Below are positions 36,701-43,378 of a stretch of 64,000 nucleotides of DNA, one piece after another (within the stretch, counting starts at the first letter, position 1; every line of letters starts with the position of its first letter). Origin of the DNA: Zygaena filipendulae. Taxonomy: Eukaryota > Arthropoda > Insecta > Lepidoptera > Zygaenidae. The notes under the pieces are model-generated. The model searched no databases, was not told the DNA's origin, and worked only from the letters and a program-made list of their open reading frames with translations. The position numbers and the translations under genes were made by a program. The stretch spans positions 1,751,001 to 1,815,000 of the forward strand of contig OU015652.1 in assembly GCA_907165275.2 (NCBI GenBank), written 5' to 3'.

Positions 36701-39700
36701 AGTTTTCTTGCCCCGGAGACGGAGAGTGGCCGCGTTGAGTTCTCCCGGCGAGACTCCCGGGACCCCGTCGGCTGAATCCCCCTCAGGATAGTCCTGGGGG
36801 GGAGCCATGACTGGTGGGGGGTGGTCGTGCGCACTCGGAAAGAGTGTGGACACCACCCTCCCCAACAGTTGGGGCTGGAGACTCTGCGTGAGGGGGGGCC
36901 CAGCGGAGCGGAGCTTTTTGCGCACCGCTTTGTAGGGGCGCCCCCACGGGTCGCTATTAAGAGTCTCCAAGAACTCTTCTCTCGCTCGGGTCTTGGCCTC
37001 GCTGATGGCGATCCGCAGGGCCTTTTTCCTCTCTTTGTAGGCCCTGTACAGATCGGCTTCCACCGTCGCGTCTCGGAGCCGCCGTCTGCGGCTCCTGGTG
37101 TACCGGCGTCGCGCCTCCACGCAGCTCCTGCGGAGATCTGCTAGTTCCTGCGACCACCAGTACACCCGACGCGCGGGAGGTCGGGGCCCGGCCCGGGGCA
37201 TGGCCGCGTCACAGACGTCGGTCATTGTGTCCCGGAACCAGGCCGCTTCCTCTTCGACCTCCACAGGCTCGGCTGGATGGTCCAGCCAAGCCTTGACGAT
37301 GGAAGCCTCCATCAGCATGTCTATGTCTAGACATTTCAACGCCCATCTTGGAGGGGACGGGGTGTTACTCGCGGGGCGGCGTGAGTCCGGGGAGCCGGCG
37401 GGGGCGGAGAGGTCGAATCTTATGTAAAGATGATCCGACAGAGTCTCCACCCCCTCCAGGACTTTCCAATCCCGGACTCTGTGTCCGATTGCAGGGGATG
37501 TGAACGTAACGTCCACAATAGACCCCCCCTGCTGACGGACACACGTATTTATCGAGCCCCGGTTTACTATTCCGAGGCCGATGTTCGCCGCCCACTCCTC
37601 CAACGTCTCGCCGAAGACGTCTGTCCTGGGGCATCCCCACGCCATGGATTTGGCGTTGAGATCCCCCAGGAGCACCACTGGACAAGATAGGGACCTTATG
37701 ATGGCCCCCAACCTGTCCAAGAACGTCTCGAACTCGGCGAGAGTCTTGTTGGGGGAGAAATACACCCCGACCACGACGGTTTCCCCTGTTTTTACAGCGA
37801 CGTACCCTTCACCTCTACCGATTAGGCTGAAGGGCACGTCGCTGGCCGTGCTTCCGATAATGGCTACCGAACCCCTCAAGTCCCCAAACCAGTTATCCCT
37901 GGGGGGGACGTAGTAGGGCTCGGCAGCCACTGTGACGTCAATTGACCACTGCGCCGCGCTCTGGATAAGTAAGTCCTGAGCCGCGGCGCAGTGGTTTATG
38001 TTCGCCTGGAGGAAGCGACGGTGCATTTTAAAAGTTCCAACTAATGCACCATCGCCTCCGCCTGGCTTTCAGGCCTGGCATCAGCAGCCGGGGTCTTGGC
38101 GGCTGCCTTGGATGCCTTTCTGGCTGCTTTGGGGGCCTTACATGAAGGGGCCCCCACACGATGCCCTGCCGGTTTACCAGCCTCGGAGCATAGAATGCAC
38201 CGAGGCTCGGCAGAGCATGAGGCCGCCTTGTGACCGGGTTGACCGCAGCGGAAGCACATCCCACTGCGGTCGACCCCTGCGCTGCATGTTTTGCCTACGT
38301 GCCCTCTTTGTAGGCATCTGTAGCAGCGCAAGGGCCTCGGCTGCAAAAGCTGCACACGCGCCGAAACCCAGCCGATAAGTAGGCGGCCTGCATCGGCCAC
38401 CTTTTTTACCGCTTCGACCGGGGCCTTCACCCACGTGGAGCCCATCCCGGATCGGGCCTTACGGATTTCCCCGCATTGGATGGCCTCCACGGGGCATCCT
38501 CCGAGCCGGGCGACCGCAGTGGCCACCTCGCCGCTCATCACAGAGTCGTCCAGGCCCGAGATGCGCAGTTCAGCGCATTTCATAGGCCTGGAGACCTGAA
38601 CGTCCTCCGCTGGGAGGACTTTCCTTAGCTCAGCGGCGAGGGCATCCGCCATGTTGCCGCTGGTCGCTCCGGCTATTTCCAGGACGCGGGCCCCGGTCGC
38701 AGCTTGCCTTATTTTCAGGGAGGTTATGCCGAGGCTGCCAACGTTTATTTTGGCTTTGGCCTCGGTAAGAACCTCCCTGTAGTTGCGTCCCCGCTGCTCG
38801 GCCTCCGGCAGCAGTGTAAGAACTACTGCTGCCGAGCGCGGGGTACGCAGCTTTGGAGCTTTGGGGGCAGCTTTACCCTTAGCCGCCCCATTGGAACCTT
38901 TGGGGGGTGCCTTGGCTGACTGGGCTTTCCCCCCCGGTTTGGGCTTGGCCGCGGGGGCTGCCCCCTTGCTGCTCTTCTTCTTTTTGGCCTTCCCACCTTT
39001 TTTAACGACCTCGCTGTACGTCGATGTCGACGGTACAGCGGGGGCGGGGTGGGAGGCCGAGCTGGTGACACCGGCTTTGGCTGCCGCAGCCGCCTCCCGG
39101 GCTGCCATTGAGGGCTTTTTGGCCCGTTTGCTGGTTGCCTTAGGAGGCGGGAGAGCTGGTGCAGGTGCAGCAGTAGCCGGCGCCGCAGATCTCTTGGCCG
39201 GTAGGGCGGCTGGAGCCGCTCGTCTCTCGTGCTCAAGTGACGGACGAGGACGATCGGGAGCAAGCCTCCCCTCTATCGCCTCAAAGATCATCGGCCTCAA
39301 TTCACGCATGATCGAGGCCAATAGGTCCGAAGCGAGAGGGGTGTCTGGCGCTGGCCCGGAAAGCTCAGTCCTCGCCTTCGCCGCCTCAGCACGGAGGAAG
39401 TCAACGTCCTTGCGGAGCTGCGACAGCTCCGCACGGAGGGAGGCATTCTCAGCCGTCAACCTCCTGGTTTCATCGGTGGCGGTGCGGCCGGCAAGGATGT
39501 CGCTAGCATCCTTGATCGCCGCTACCGCTTTTTGAAGGGAACCCTTGATGTTTCCCTTCACGTTTTTGCACTTGCCAATGAGGTCGGTCATGACGTGAGA
39601 CTGCTCGGTCACCAAAGATCTTAGTTGGGCGGCAGTCTCTTCGTTGGCAACGGCTGTTGCGCCAACGGTGGCCGTCAGGGTGGCCGTTACTCCGTCCAGC

Positions 39701-41870
39701 TTTTCCATGAAGTCCTCCGCACTGACTTCAGCCGCCGTTTTAAGGAAGTCCTCCTTTTTGGGGACTCCGCGGCTTCCTTGGCGGAGGCTCTTCCTTCCTC
39801 TTTTGATCGGCCCCACGGCAGAGGCCACGGAGGTCGATCCAGAGGGCGTCGCGTCCATGTCTGAGCCGGGCCCGTCGTCAGAAAGTTCCGACGCGGACTC
39901 GGCTGCAGAGCTTCTCCTTTTGCGCGTGGCACTCGTAAAGAAGGCGGACGTCACAGATGGAGATCTCGATCTGTCCGCTGTTGAGCTGAGGGCAAGTGAC
40001 TCGCTACCCACCGTATCCCTAATCCCATGCGAGTCCCTGCCGTCAGTCATCAGCGGCTTCTCCGCCCCATCCAGAACTGGACAGGCGGATTCACTACGGG
40101 CAAGGCTGCGAAAGCTGTCGCACGAGCTGGCTGACCGCGTTCGCACCCTTGACCCCTCATCCTTAGAAACTAAATTTAAACTTACGCTATCACTTAAAAC
40201 TAAAGGGTTTGTTTGAGAGTCCATAGCTAATCCCACGAGTATGGGGGAAGTATACGGTCCACCCGAGCAGTGCCCCCTGTGCCCGGGTAAGCCTAAGGCT
40301 TAACGCCCTCAGGGGGGCGGCTGGTACCCTTTGGGCGAGCGCGCTAGTGACTGATCTTCCCGTCAGCCATGCATCCCCTCGCGGCGCGCTATCGCTTGGG
40401 ATTCGGGGTAATTTTTTATAGAGGTTTTCTTCCTCGCGATCCGGGCGGCAAAGCCAAGATCCTCGGTCCCACTGAGGTCGCAAAACATGACCACGCCTCA
40501 GATGGGATTACGATATGCTATGGGGTCCGCTTAGCTTCACGGCTGGGAAATATGCATCCAGCCGCTACTGAGCCCCCTCGCCACGACAAGGCGCGGACCC
40601 GTTGAGGGGGAACTCTAGCCTATACCTAGTCCGAGTCAACCTAATGGCCAGAAATGTATTTAGCTTTTCCTTATAATCTGGGTCTGAGTATCGTTAAAAT
40701 GTTGTAGTGGATTATAAAAAATATCGTATTTTCTTCAAGATGAAATCGATTTGATTCGATAGAATCCTATTAATTTTTACTTGAAGTGTTCTAATAGGGA
40801 TGTTGATTACTTTTGAAAATCAAAATTCTAATTAGTCCGTCAGTTAGAAAATAAAAAATCGATAGACACGTATTTTTTGCTTTTTTAAATAAATTAAAAT
40901 ATTCAGAGATAAAGCGTATTAAAGTTTAGGATGAGGAGGTCGTGACGTCACTAAGCGCAAAACAGCCGTACAAACTGTCAGAATAGTGACGTCACGCGAA
41001 ATTTCAACTCAATATATATCGCCGTTATTTTTTGATTACGTAAAAAAAGAAAAAATACGTGTCCAATATTTTTTAATAATCTACAAGACAGACTAAAAAA
41101 TAAAAATTAGTCAACATGCCCATTCTTAGAATAATAATATTATGTGGAAAAAAAAACATATCGAGGCGACGCGTGACGTGTGATAATAGTATTTTTCCGC
41201 GTGGAAATATTCTTATAGTGCCATCTTTTATTGAGTAACTACATACTAGCTATACATAAGATGACACCTATCTAGTTAAACTTTGAAAGTAATAACATCC
41301 AATAGCAATAATGCTTTAGATTTACTAGATTGCGTTATCTAAAAAAATAACTAGTTTTGTATTCAATCGCCTTTCAAGATAGACTAAATACAAAATTTGA
41401 TCCAAATATTAGACTTGAGGTGCACGAAATCTATGTATCCATGAATCTGTGCGATCGGCAAAACCTATCAGTACGATAATCCCAACTAATATTTTAAATG
41501 CGAATGAGAGAGCTGTAACTATTCAACCGATCTTCATGAATTTTGCATACACTTTGTCAGGGCTACAGAAAAGACATAGGGTGCACTTATAATCCGGGAA
41601 TTCTTGCGGGAGCTCCGAAATTAACGCGGGTAAATCCACCGGACTAAGATTGTAAATCCATATAGGATAGTATAAGTAGATTTATAATTGACATGGCGTA
41701 TTTATGGTAAAACTGTGTTATTTGTTACAGACAAACCCGGCATGCTAGATTTCAAAGGCAAGGCGAAATTCGAGGCGTGGAGCAAGAGGAAAGGGATGTC
41801 GAAAGACGACGCACAGAAGGCCTACGTTGCTAAGGTCGAGAGCCTGGTTGCTTCCATCGGTCTTCAGTAA
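24791..41870 (+). CDS. Acyl-CoA-binding protein (canonical copy)
   Basis: Exons 24791-24805 (MSLQE), 31242-31359 and 41731-41870, joining at GT/AG in phases 0 and 1 to give 90 residues, the family's usual length. Same cytosolic acyl-CoA binding and transport role as its neighbour. Visible: [38 protein letters not shown] with the ligand Tyr and Lys, [20 protein letters not shown] (complete ligand loop, with Phe for the usual Trp), [13 protein letters not shown] with the last ligand Tyr. Intron positions and phases equal those of the upstream gene, so the pair arose by tandem duplication. Introns are 6.4 and 10.4 kb; the second carries a 6.15-kb R1-clade retrotransposon in antisense plus at least five other elements. 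An AATAAA at 42211 is the nearest canonical poly(A) signal; ATTAAA at 41881 is an alternative. Confidence 0.96.
25441..25475 (+). repeat. (TTTA)n microsatellite
   Basis: About eight TTTA/ATTT units in ACBP intron 1. Confidence 0.8.
26138..26457 (+). mobile_element. MITE of the ATGTTGACTA family, copy C
   Basis: GGGCATGTTGACTA to TAGTCCACATCCC, preceded by CAAT as are copies A and F. The left CRE-like site has lost its core (GTGACGTTTCG), the right one is intact (TTAGTGACGTCACGACC). Confidence 0.82.
26745..26922 (-). CDS. Coding-like lone exon, unrecognised
   Basis: On the minus strand an ATG at 26922 opens 59 codons ending at a donor AATAC/GTAAGT (26745/26744). Reads [59 protein letters not shown]. 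Composition (charged, few rare residues, no repeats) looks like real protein, unlike surrounding frames. It lies in intron 1 of the second ACBP gene, on the opposite strand. An alternative start of the exon is an acceptor TTTTCAG at about 26903. I could not find a next exon or recognise a domain. It may be a nested gene's first exon or a relic. Confidence 0.3.
27383..27488. mobile_element. 106-bp MITE
   Basis: AGGCCGTTTGTCCACCGCCG at the left is inverted at the right as CGGCGGTGTACAAACGGCCT. GC-rich in an AT-rich intron. Confidence 0.75.
27533..27715 (-). repeat. Helitron-like element, reverse
   Basis: CTAGCTGTTGTCCTGCGGTT, TTCGGAATTCCCGCAGGAAC, CCAAATCGGTCCAGCCATTC. Diverged body. Confidence 0.6.
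28317..28756. repeat. Helitron-like cluster, head-to-head copies
   Basis: A reverse copy starts at 28319 (TAGCTGTTCCCCGCGGTTTA) and a second reverse start near 28440. A forward end finishes at 28755 (GGTGAAACCGCAGGGAATAG, CTAG). Confidence 0.65.
28760..28880. repeat. Short inverted/direct repeat
   Basis: TATATGGGATTACAAAGTTA followed by TTTRTGCAGTTGGT occurs at about 28769 and 28841, with its inverse ATAACTGCATATATAACTTTG, TAATTCCATA between them. Confidence 0.7.
29520..30289. other. Intron, no feature beyond short repeats
   Basis: AT-rich ACBP intron 1 sequence. A (GTGA)n run precedes it at 28999-29024. No exon or structured element could be supported. Confidence 0.55.
30290..30776. mobile_element. 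Inverted-repeat DNA element with internal duplication
   Basis: Left end ACCGGTTTACACTTCCATAA and right end TTATGGAAGTATAAACCGGC are inverse copies, followed inward by CTTACTTGCCGGCCG on both sides. Inside, a 79-bp segment starting TGTACGCCATACTGTCCTGT is duplicated (about 30478 and 30557), and an inverse GACCAAAACCCATCTCTAG closes it (30639). Confidence 0.75.
31425..31685 (-). mobile_element. MITE of the ATGTTGACTA family, copy D, decayed
   Basis: Reverse copy: CTTAAAGTTTAGGAGTGGG, GCGTGACGTCACCCGGAATT, AAATACGTGTCCAATATTTT. The termini are eroded. Starts about 65 bp after the donor of ACBP exon 2. Confidence 0.7.
31700..32370. other. Intron, no gene seen
   Basis: AT-rich ACBP intron 2 sequence without open frames or paired repeats that I could detect. 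Confidence 0.5.
32371..32553 (-). repeat. Helitron-like element, reverse, full
   Basis: From CTAGCTGTTTCGCGGTTTCA to CACATTTATAATATTAGTAG. Close to the family consensus, so probably young. Confidence 0.75.
32606..32900 (-). repeat. tRNA-derived SINE, reverse, long copy
   Basis: Reverse of 59071-59310: AATAATAAACC tail, ACAGATTTACTTGATCC, AAACCAAGCAAACGTGGTAT, AACACGCTCAGACTGG, CACAAAGTCCACC, and the tRNA-like head up to GGTGACCTACTGTGCC. Confidence 0.7.
32901..33584. other. Intron, no gene seen
   Basis: AT-rich; includes a short reverse CTCCTTTTTGGAAGTCGGTT at 33344-33364, the same motif that opens the repeat at 5929. Confidence 0.5.
33585..33813. mobile_element. Palindromic MITE (Tourist/Harbinger-like), full copy
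   Basis: CGGCCGCACTTAGAGTCGTT to its inverse ending GAGTGCGGCCG, with arms through TTTTAAAACAAAACTGCCGC. TAA lies on both sides (33582-33584 and 33814-33816), a 3-bp target duplication. Sister of 4841-5077. Confidence 0.85.
33884..34448. mobile_element. hAT-like element, 565 bp
   Basis: Left end AAGGGTTGCCACC and right end GGTTGGCAACTCTAG are inverse (AGRGTTGCCA). CCTATAC flanks both ends (33877-33883 and 34449-34455), as for a 7-8-bp hAT target duplication. No transposase. Its right end was later hit by the R1-clade element. Confidence 0.7.
34441..34456. repeat. Target-site duplication of the R1-clade element, left
   Basis: AACTCTAGCCTATACC, identical to 40611-40626. The first 8 bases belong to the end of the older hAT-like element. 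Confidence 0.92.
34871..38026 (-). CDS. ORF2: endonuclease-reverse transcriptase of R1-clade element
   Basis: 1051 residues from ATG at 38026. N-terminal apurinic-like endonuclease about 1-210: NIN at 9-11, Glu36 in AEPYYVP, GDLN at 121-124, SDH at 197-199. Reverse transcriptase about 440-760: SLDIANAF with Asp575, [13 protein letters not shown] at 631, YADD at 664-667, and the thumb word [10 protein letters not shown]-terminal zinc knuckle CX2CX9HX4C at residues 951-969. Known role: the endonuclease nicks target DNA and the reverse transcriptase copies the element RNA from that nick. All catalytic motifs I looked for are present. The start lies 14 nt after the ORF1 stop, which suggests reinitiation-type coupling. 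Confidence 0.96.
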   Translation of the reverse strand: MHRRFLQANINHCAAAQDLLIQSAAQWSIDVTVAAEPYYVPPRDNWFGDLRGSVAIIGSTASDVPFSLIGRGEGYVAVKTGETVVVGVYFSPNKTLAEFETFLDRLGAIIRSLSCPVVLLGDLNAKSMAWGCPRTDVFGETLEEWAANIGLGIVNRGSINTCVRQQGGSIVDVTFTSPAIGHRVRDWKVLEGVETLSDHLYIRFDLSAPAGSPDSRRPASNTPSPPRWALKCLDIDMLMEASIVKAWLDHPAEPVEVEEEAAWFRDTMTDVCDAAMPRAGPRPPARRVYWWSQELADLRRSCVEARRRYTRSRRRRLRDATVEADLYRAYKERKKALRIAISEAKTRAREEFLETLNSDPWGRPYKAVRKKLRSAGPPLTQSLQPQLLGRVVSTLFPSAHDHPPPVMAPPQDYPEGDSADGVPGVSPGELNAATLRLRGKKTAPGPDGIPGRAWVLASNALGDRLGRLFSACLESGRFPRQWKMGSLVLLKKEGRPAESPSAYRPIVLLDEVAKLFERIIAHRLIGHLQEVGPDLAESQYGFREGRSTIDAISRVRALSDQATSQGGVAMAVSLDIANAFNTLPWSCIREALRYHRVPPYLRRIVGSYLQDRHVTCLGRDNNILRREMRCGVPQGSVLGPLLWNIGYDWVLRGALPPGLDVICYADDTLVVAREKDFRETARLATLGVAQVVGRIRQLGLGVALEKSEAIYFHGPRMRPPAGSHIVVGGVHIEVGSSIKYLGLVLDSRWDFREHFRRLSPKLIRAAGALSTLLPNLGGPSVNCRRLYMGVVRSMALYGAPIWANSLTAHNKTLLRRPQRVLAVRLIRGYRTIFYEAACVLAGSPPWDLEAGLLSSLYEWRVECRARGEYPPPRAVELRRSHLRQSLMREWESRLATPSAGLRTIEAVRPVLREWADRRLGIITFRVTQVLSGHGCFGKYLCQLGREPTASCHHCGTCGEDTAQHTLEECSAWAEQRRVLTSAIGSDLSLPTVASAMVGSESVWAAVLSFCEDVISQKETAEREREQAASAPPNRRPRRRGRRQDVVGLQPP
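38041..40224 (-). CDS. ORF1: Gag-like nucleic-acid-binding protein of R1-clade element
   Basis: 727 residues from the first ATG (40224); the frame stays open four codons further up, from a GTG. The N-terminal part is Ser-rich. A likely coiled-coil lies around [21 protein letters not shown] long Ala/Lys/Pro-rich segment follows. Near the C-terminus are three zinc knuckles: [14 protein letters not shown] (634-647), [14 protein letters not shown] (657-670) and a wider CX2CX8HX6C (676-695). This order is the standard ORF1 plan of R1-clade elements, whose product coats the RNA. No frameshift or stop is seen. Confidence 0.95.
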   Translation of the reverse strand: MDSQTNPLVLSDSVSLNLVSKDEGSRVRTRSASSCDSFRSLARSESACPVLDGAEKPLMTDGRDSHGIRDTVGSESLALSSTADRSRSPSVTSAFFTSATRKRRSSAAESASELSDDGPGSDMDATPSGSTSVASAVGPIKRGRKSLRQGSRGVPKKEDFLKTAAEVSAEDFMEKLDGVTATLTATVGATAVANEETAAQLRSLVTEQSHVMTDLIGKCKNVKGNIKGSLQKAVAAIKDASDILAGRTATDETRRLTAENASLRAELSQLRKDVDFLRAEAAKARTELSGPAPDTPLASDLLASIMRELRPMIFEAIEGRLAPDRPRPSLEHERRAAPAALPAKRSAAPATAAPAPALPPPKATSKRAKKPSMAAREAAAAAKAGVTSSASHPAPAVPSTSTYSEVVKKGGKAKKKKSSKGAAPAAKPKPGGKAQSAKAPPKGSNGAAKGKAAPKAPKLRTPRSAAVVLTLLPEAEQRGRNYREVLTEAKAKINVGSLGITSLKIRQAATGARVLEIAGATSGNMADALAAELRKVLPAEDVQVSRPMKCAELRISGLDDSVMSGEVATAVARLGGCPVEAIQCGEIRKARSGMGSTWVKAPVEAVKKVADAGRLLIGWVSARVQLLQPRPLRCYRCLQRGHVGKTCSAGVDRSGMCFRCGQPGHKAASCSAEPRCILCSEAGKPAGHRVGAPSCKAPKAARKASKAAAKTPAADARPESQAEAMVH
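40611..40626. repeat. Target-site duplication of the R1-clade element, right
   Basis: Second copy of AACTCTAGCCTATACC; marks the 5' end of the reverse-oriented element at 40610. Confidence 0.92.
40797..41121 (-). mobile_element. MITE of the ATGTTGACTA family, copy E
   Basis: Reverse: GGGATGTTGATTACTTTTGA to TAGTCAACATGCCC. Both CRE-like sites are intact (GTCGTGACGTCACTAAG and AGTGACGTCACGCGAA). Well preserved. Confidence 0.85.
41485..41644 (+). repeat. Helitron-like element
   Basis: ACTAATATTTTAAATGCGAA, CTTTGTCAGGGCTACAGAAA, AAATTAACGCGGG. Ends about 85 bp before the acceptor of the last ACBP exon. Confidence 0.6.
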
Positions 41871-43300
41871 AGCTGACTCCATTAAATTCGTAGTTTATCG
41901 TGCCTAATATTTAAGTATCTATTTTTGTTACATTTTCAAATCGGGTGGATGTAGGTAGGGCACCTACGTCATTATTGAATATTTTTTATAAATGATATCG
42001 TTAGTATCAGGCGCGGATCTATCCCCTAAAAAGGTTGTGGTCACGGCTACCCGATAACTACTCACTATCACACTTATCGCATTCGAAATCACACTTGTGT
42101 CATTGGTATTTATTTTAACAATGCATTTGATTTAACTCAACAATAATAATTAGGGTTGTGGGCATGCCCACCGTGCCCATTGGGGTGGATACGCGCTTGT
42201 TAAGTATAGCAATAAAATATTGAGCGTTCCATGTGAGGAAACAAGCCGCCCTTTTTTAGAAAGAAAAAGTATCTTGGATTATACGGTTTTCCCAGGGTGA
42301 CGCAACGCAAATCTATTAAAAACTATTACTTTGTACTGGATCGGATCGCATAATGGCACACAAAGTCTCAGTGTCGGGCGATTTTTGATCGAGGAACGGG
42401 CGGGCGTTCCGAGTGACATCTTCATCAGACATCGAGCCATAGATAATATAGTACTGTACTATTAGTTCTAACGTTATGGCAACACTCGCATTGAAAAGTC
42501 ACACGGACGCCTCTGTCGCGTAGAGCTCTGAACTGCGTCACCTTGGTAGAGCGAACCCGCTGAGATATATTTATTTATTCCTATCTAATTAATAGGTAGG
42601 TATGTTGAGTCGTTATCATCACAATATTTAATATTAACGTTTAAAATATGTCTAAGTGTTATTTTTTGGATAAAAATTGAGTCCGGGTGCTTCAGACTTT
42701 AAAATTGTTCATTTATAGTTTTTTTTTGTATTTTTGTTAGGTTTTTTTTGATAACCATCTTTCGCCAATAAAAACAGTTGATGGGAAGTTTGGTATTTTA
42801 TTCATATCTACCGCTGCGCTGGATCTAGAATAATTTTGTGCTACTTATATAATTTTCCAAAAATGTGAAGAATAATCCCTTAATAGATGGTCTCCAAAAA
42901 TTGATATTATATGATAGGTAGGTTAATTATACCTATAGGTTTTTCCAGAATTTTCCATCCCGTGGCACGCAACTACCTACGTCTACGTAGTATTATATTT
43001 ACTTAGTATATCGTCGCTAAATGGAAAAAGTTATTTTATATAGATTAATGATATTTTATGAAATTGCACGTCAAGTTACTAGATTTCGCTAGTAGGTAAG
43101 TACACTAGCGATTTCACGCAATTTCCGCAACTTCAAATGCTTGTTCTGTAAAATTTGTTCTTTTTGAAAAACTTCAATTTTCTTTTTACCCAACGATATT
43201 TACAAAAAAGAAAAAGAAATCGTTCTTTCCCACTGCCTTCACTCGTCCGAGACGCATTTATCCTGTTTTTTCTTAATAAAAAGAGGAACAGCACTAACAA
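41871..43300. other. ACBP 3' UTR and intergenic space
   Basis: Contains ATTAAA at 41881 and AATAAA at 42211. From 42004 the word TATCAGGCGCGGATCTA repeats that at 12047. Otherwise AT-rich with no gene. Confidence 0.5.
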
Positions 43301-43306
43301 TTTATT
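43301..43306 (-). terminator. Poly(A) signal of the SOD-like gene
   Basis: AATAAA on the minus strand (TTTATT on plus), 73 nt after the stop codon. Confidence 0.6.
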
Positions 43307-43378
43307 CATTACGTATATTCAATAAAAATATAATTACACAACGGGAACACTTTACGTAGCTATCACAATGGACATTGT

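Larger units (their letters stand above)
34457..40610 (-). mobile_element. R1-clade non-LTR retrotransposon, apparently full length
   Basis: 6154 bp in reverse orientation in intron 2 of the second ACBP gene. It ends in 26 T on the plus strand (34457-34482), i.e. a poly-A tail, and is flanked by a perfect 16-bp target duplication. It carries two long open frames separated by 14 nt, a GC-rich body unlike its AT-rich surroundings, and a GC-rich 3' UTR with hairpins (GGCGGGCGGTGG, CCGCCCTGA-AAGGGCG twice at about 34547-34581). Both frames lack stops, so the copy may be competent. R1-clade elements are often site-specific (28S rDNA, telomeric repeats), but this target is the edge of a hAT-like MITE. 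Confidence 0.93.

Noticed and set aside
34871..40236. Many long open frames on the plus strand (for example 39644-40216 and 38783-39535)
   Set aside because: They are shadows of the GC-rich R1-clade ORF1 and ORF2 on the minus strand; only the minus frames carry domain motifs.
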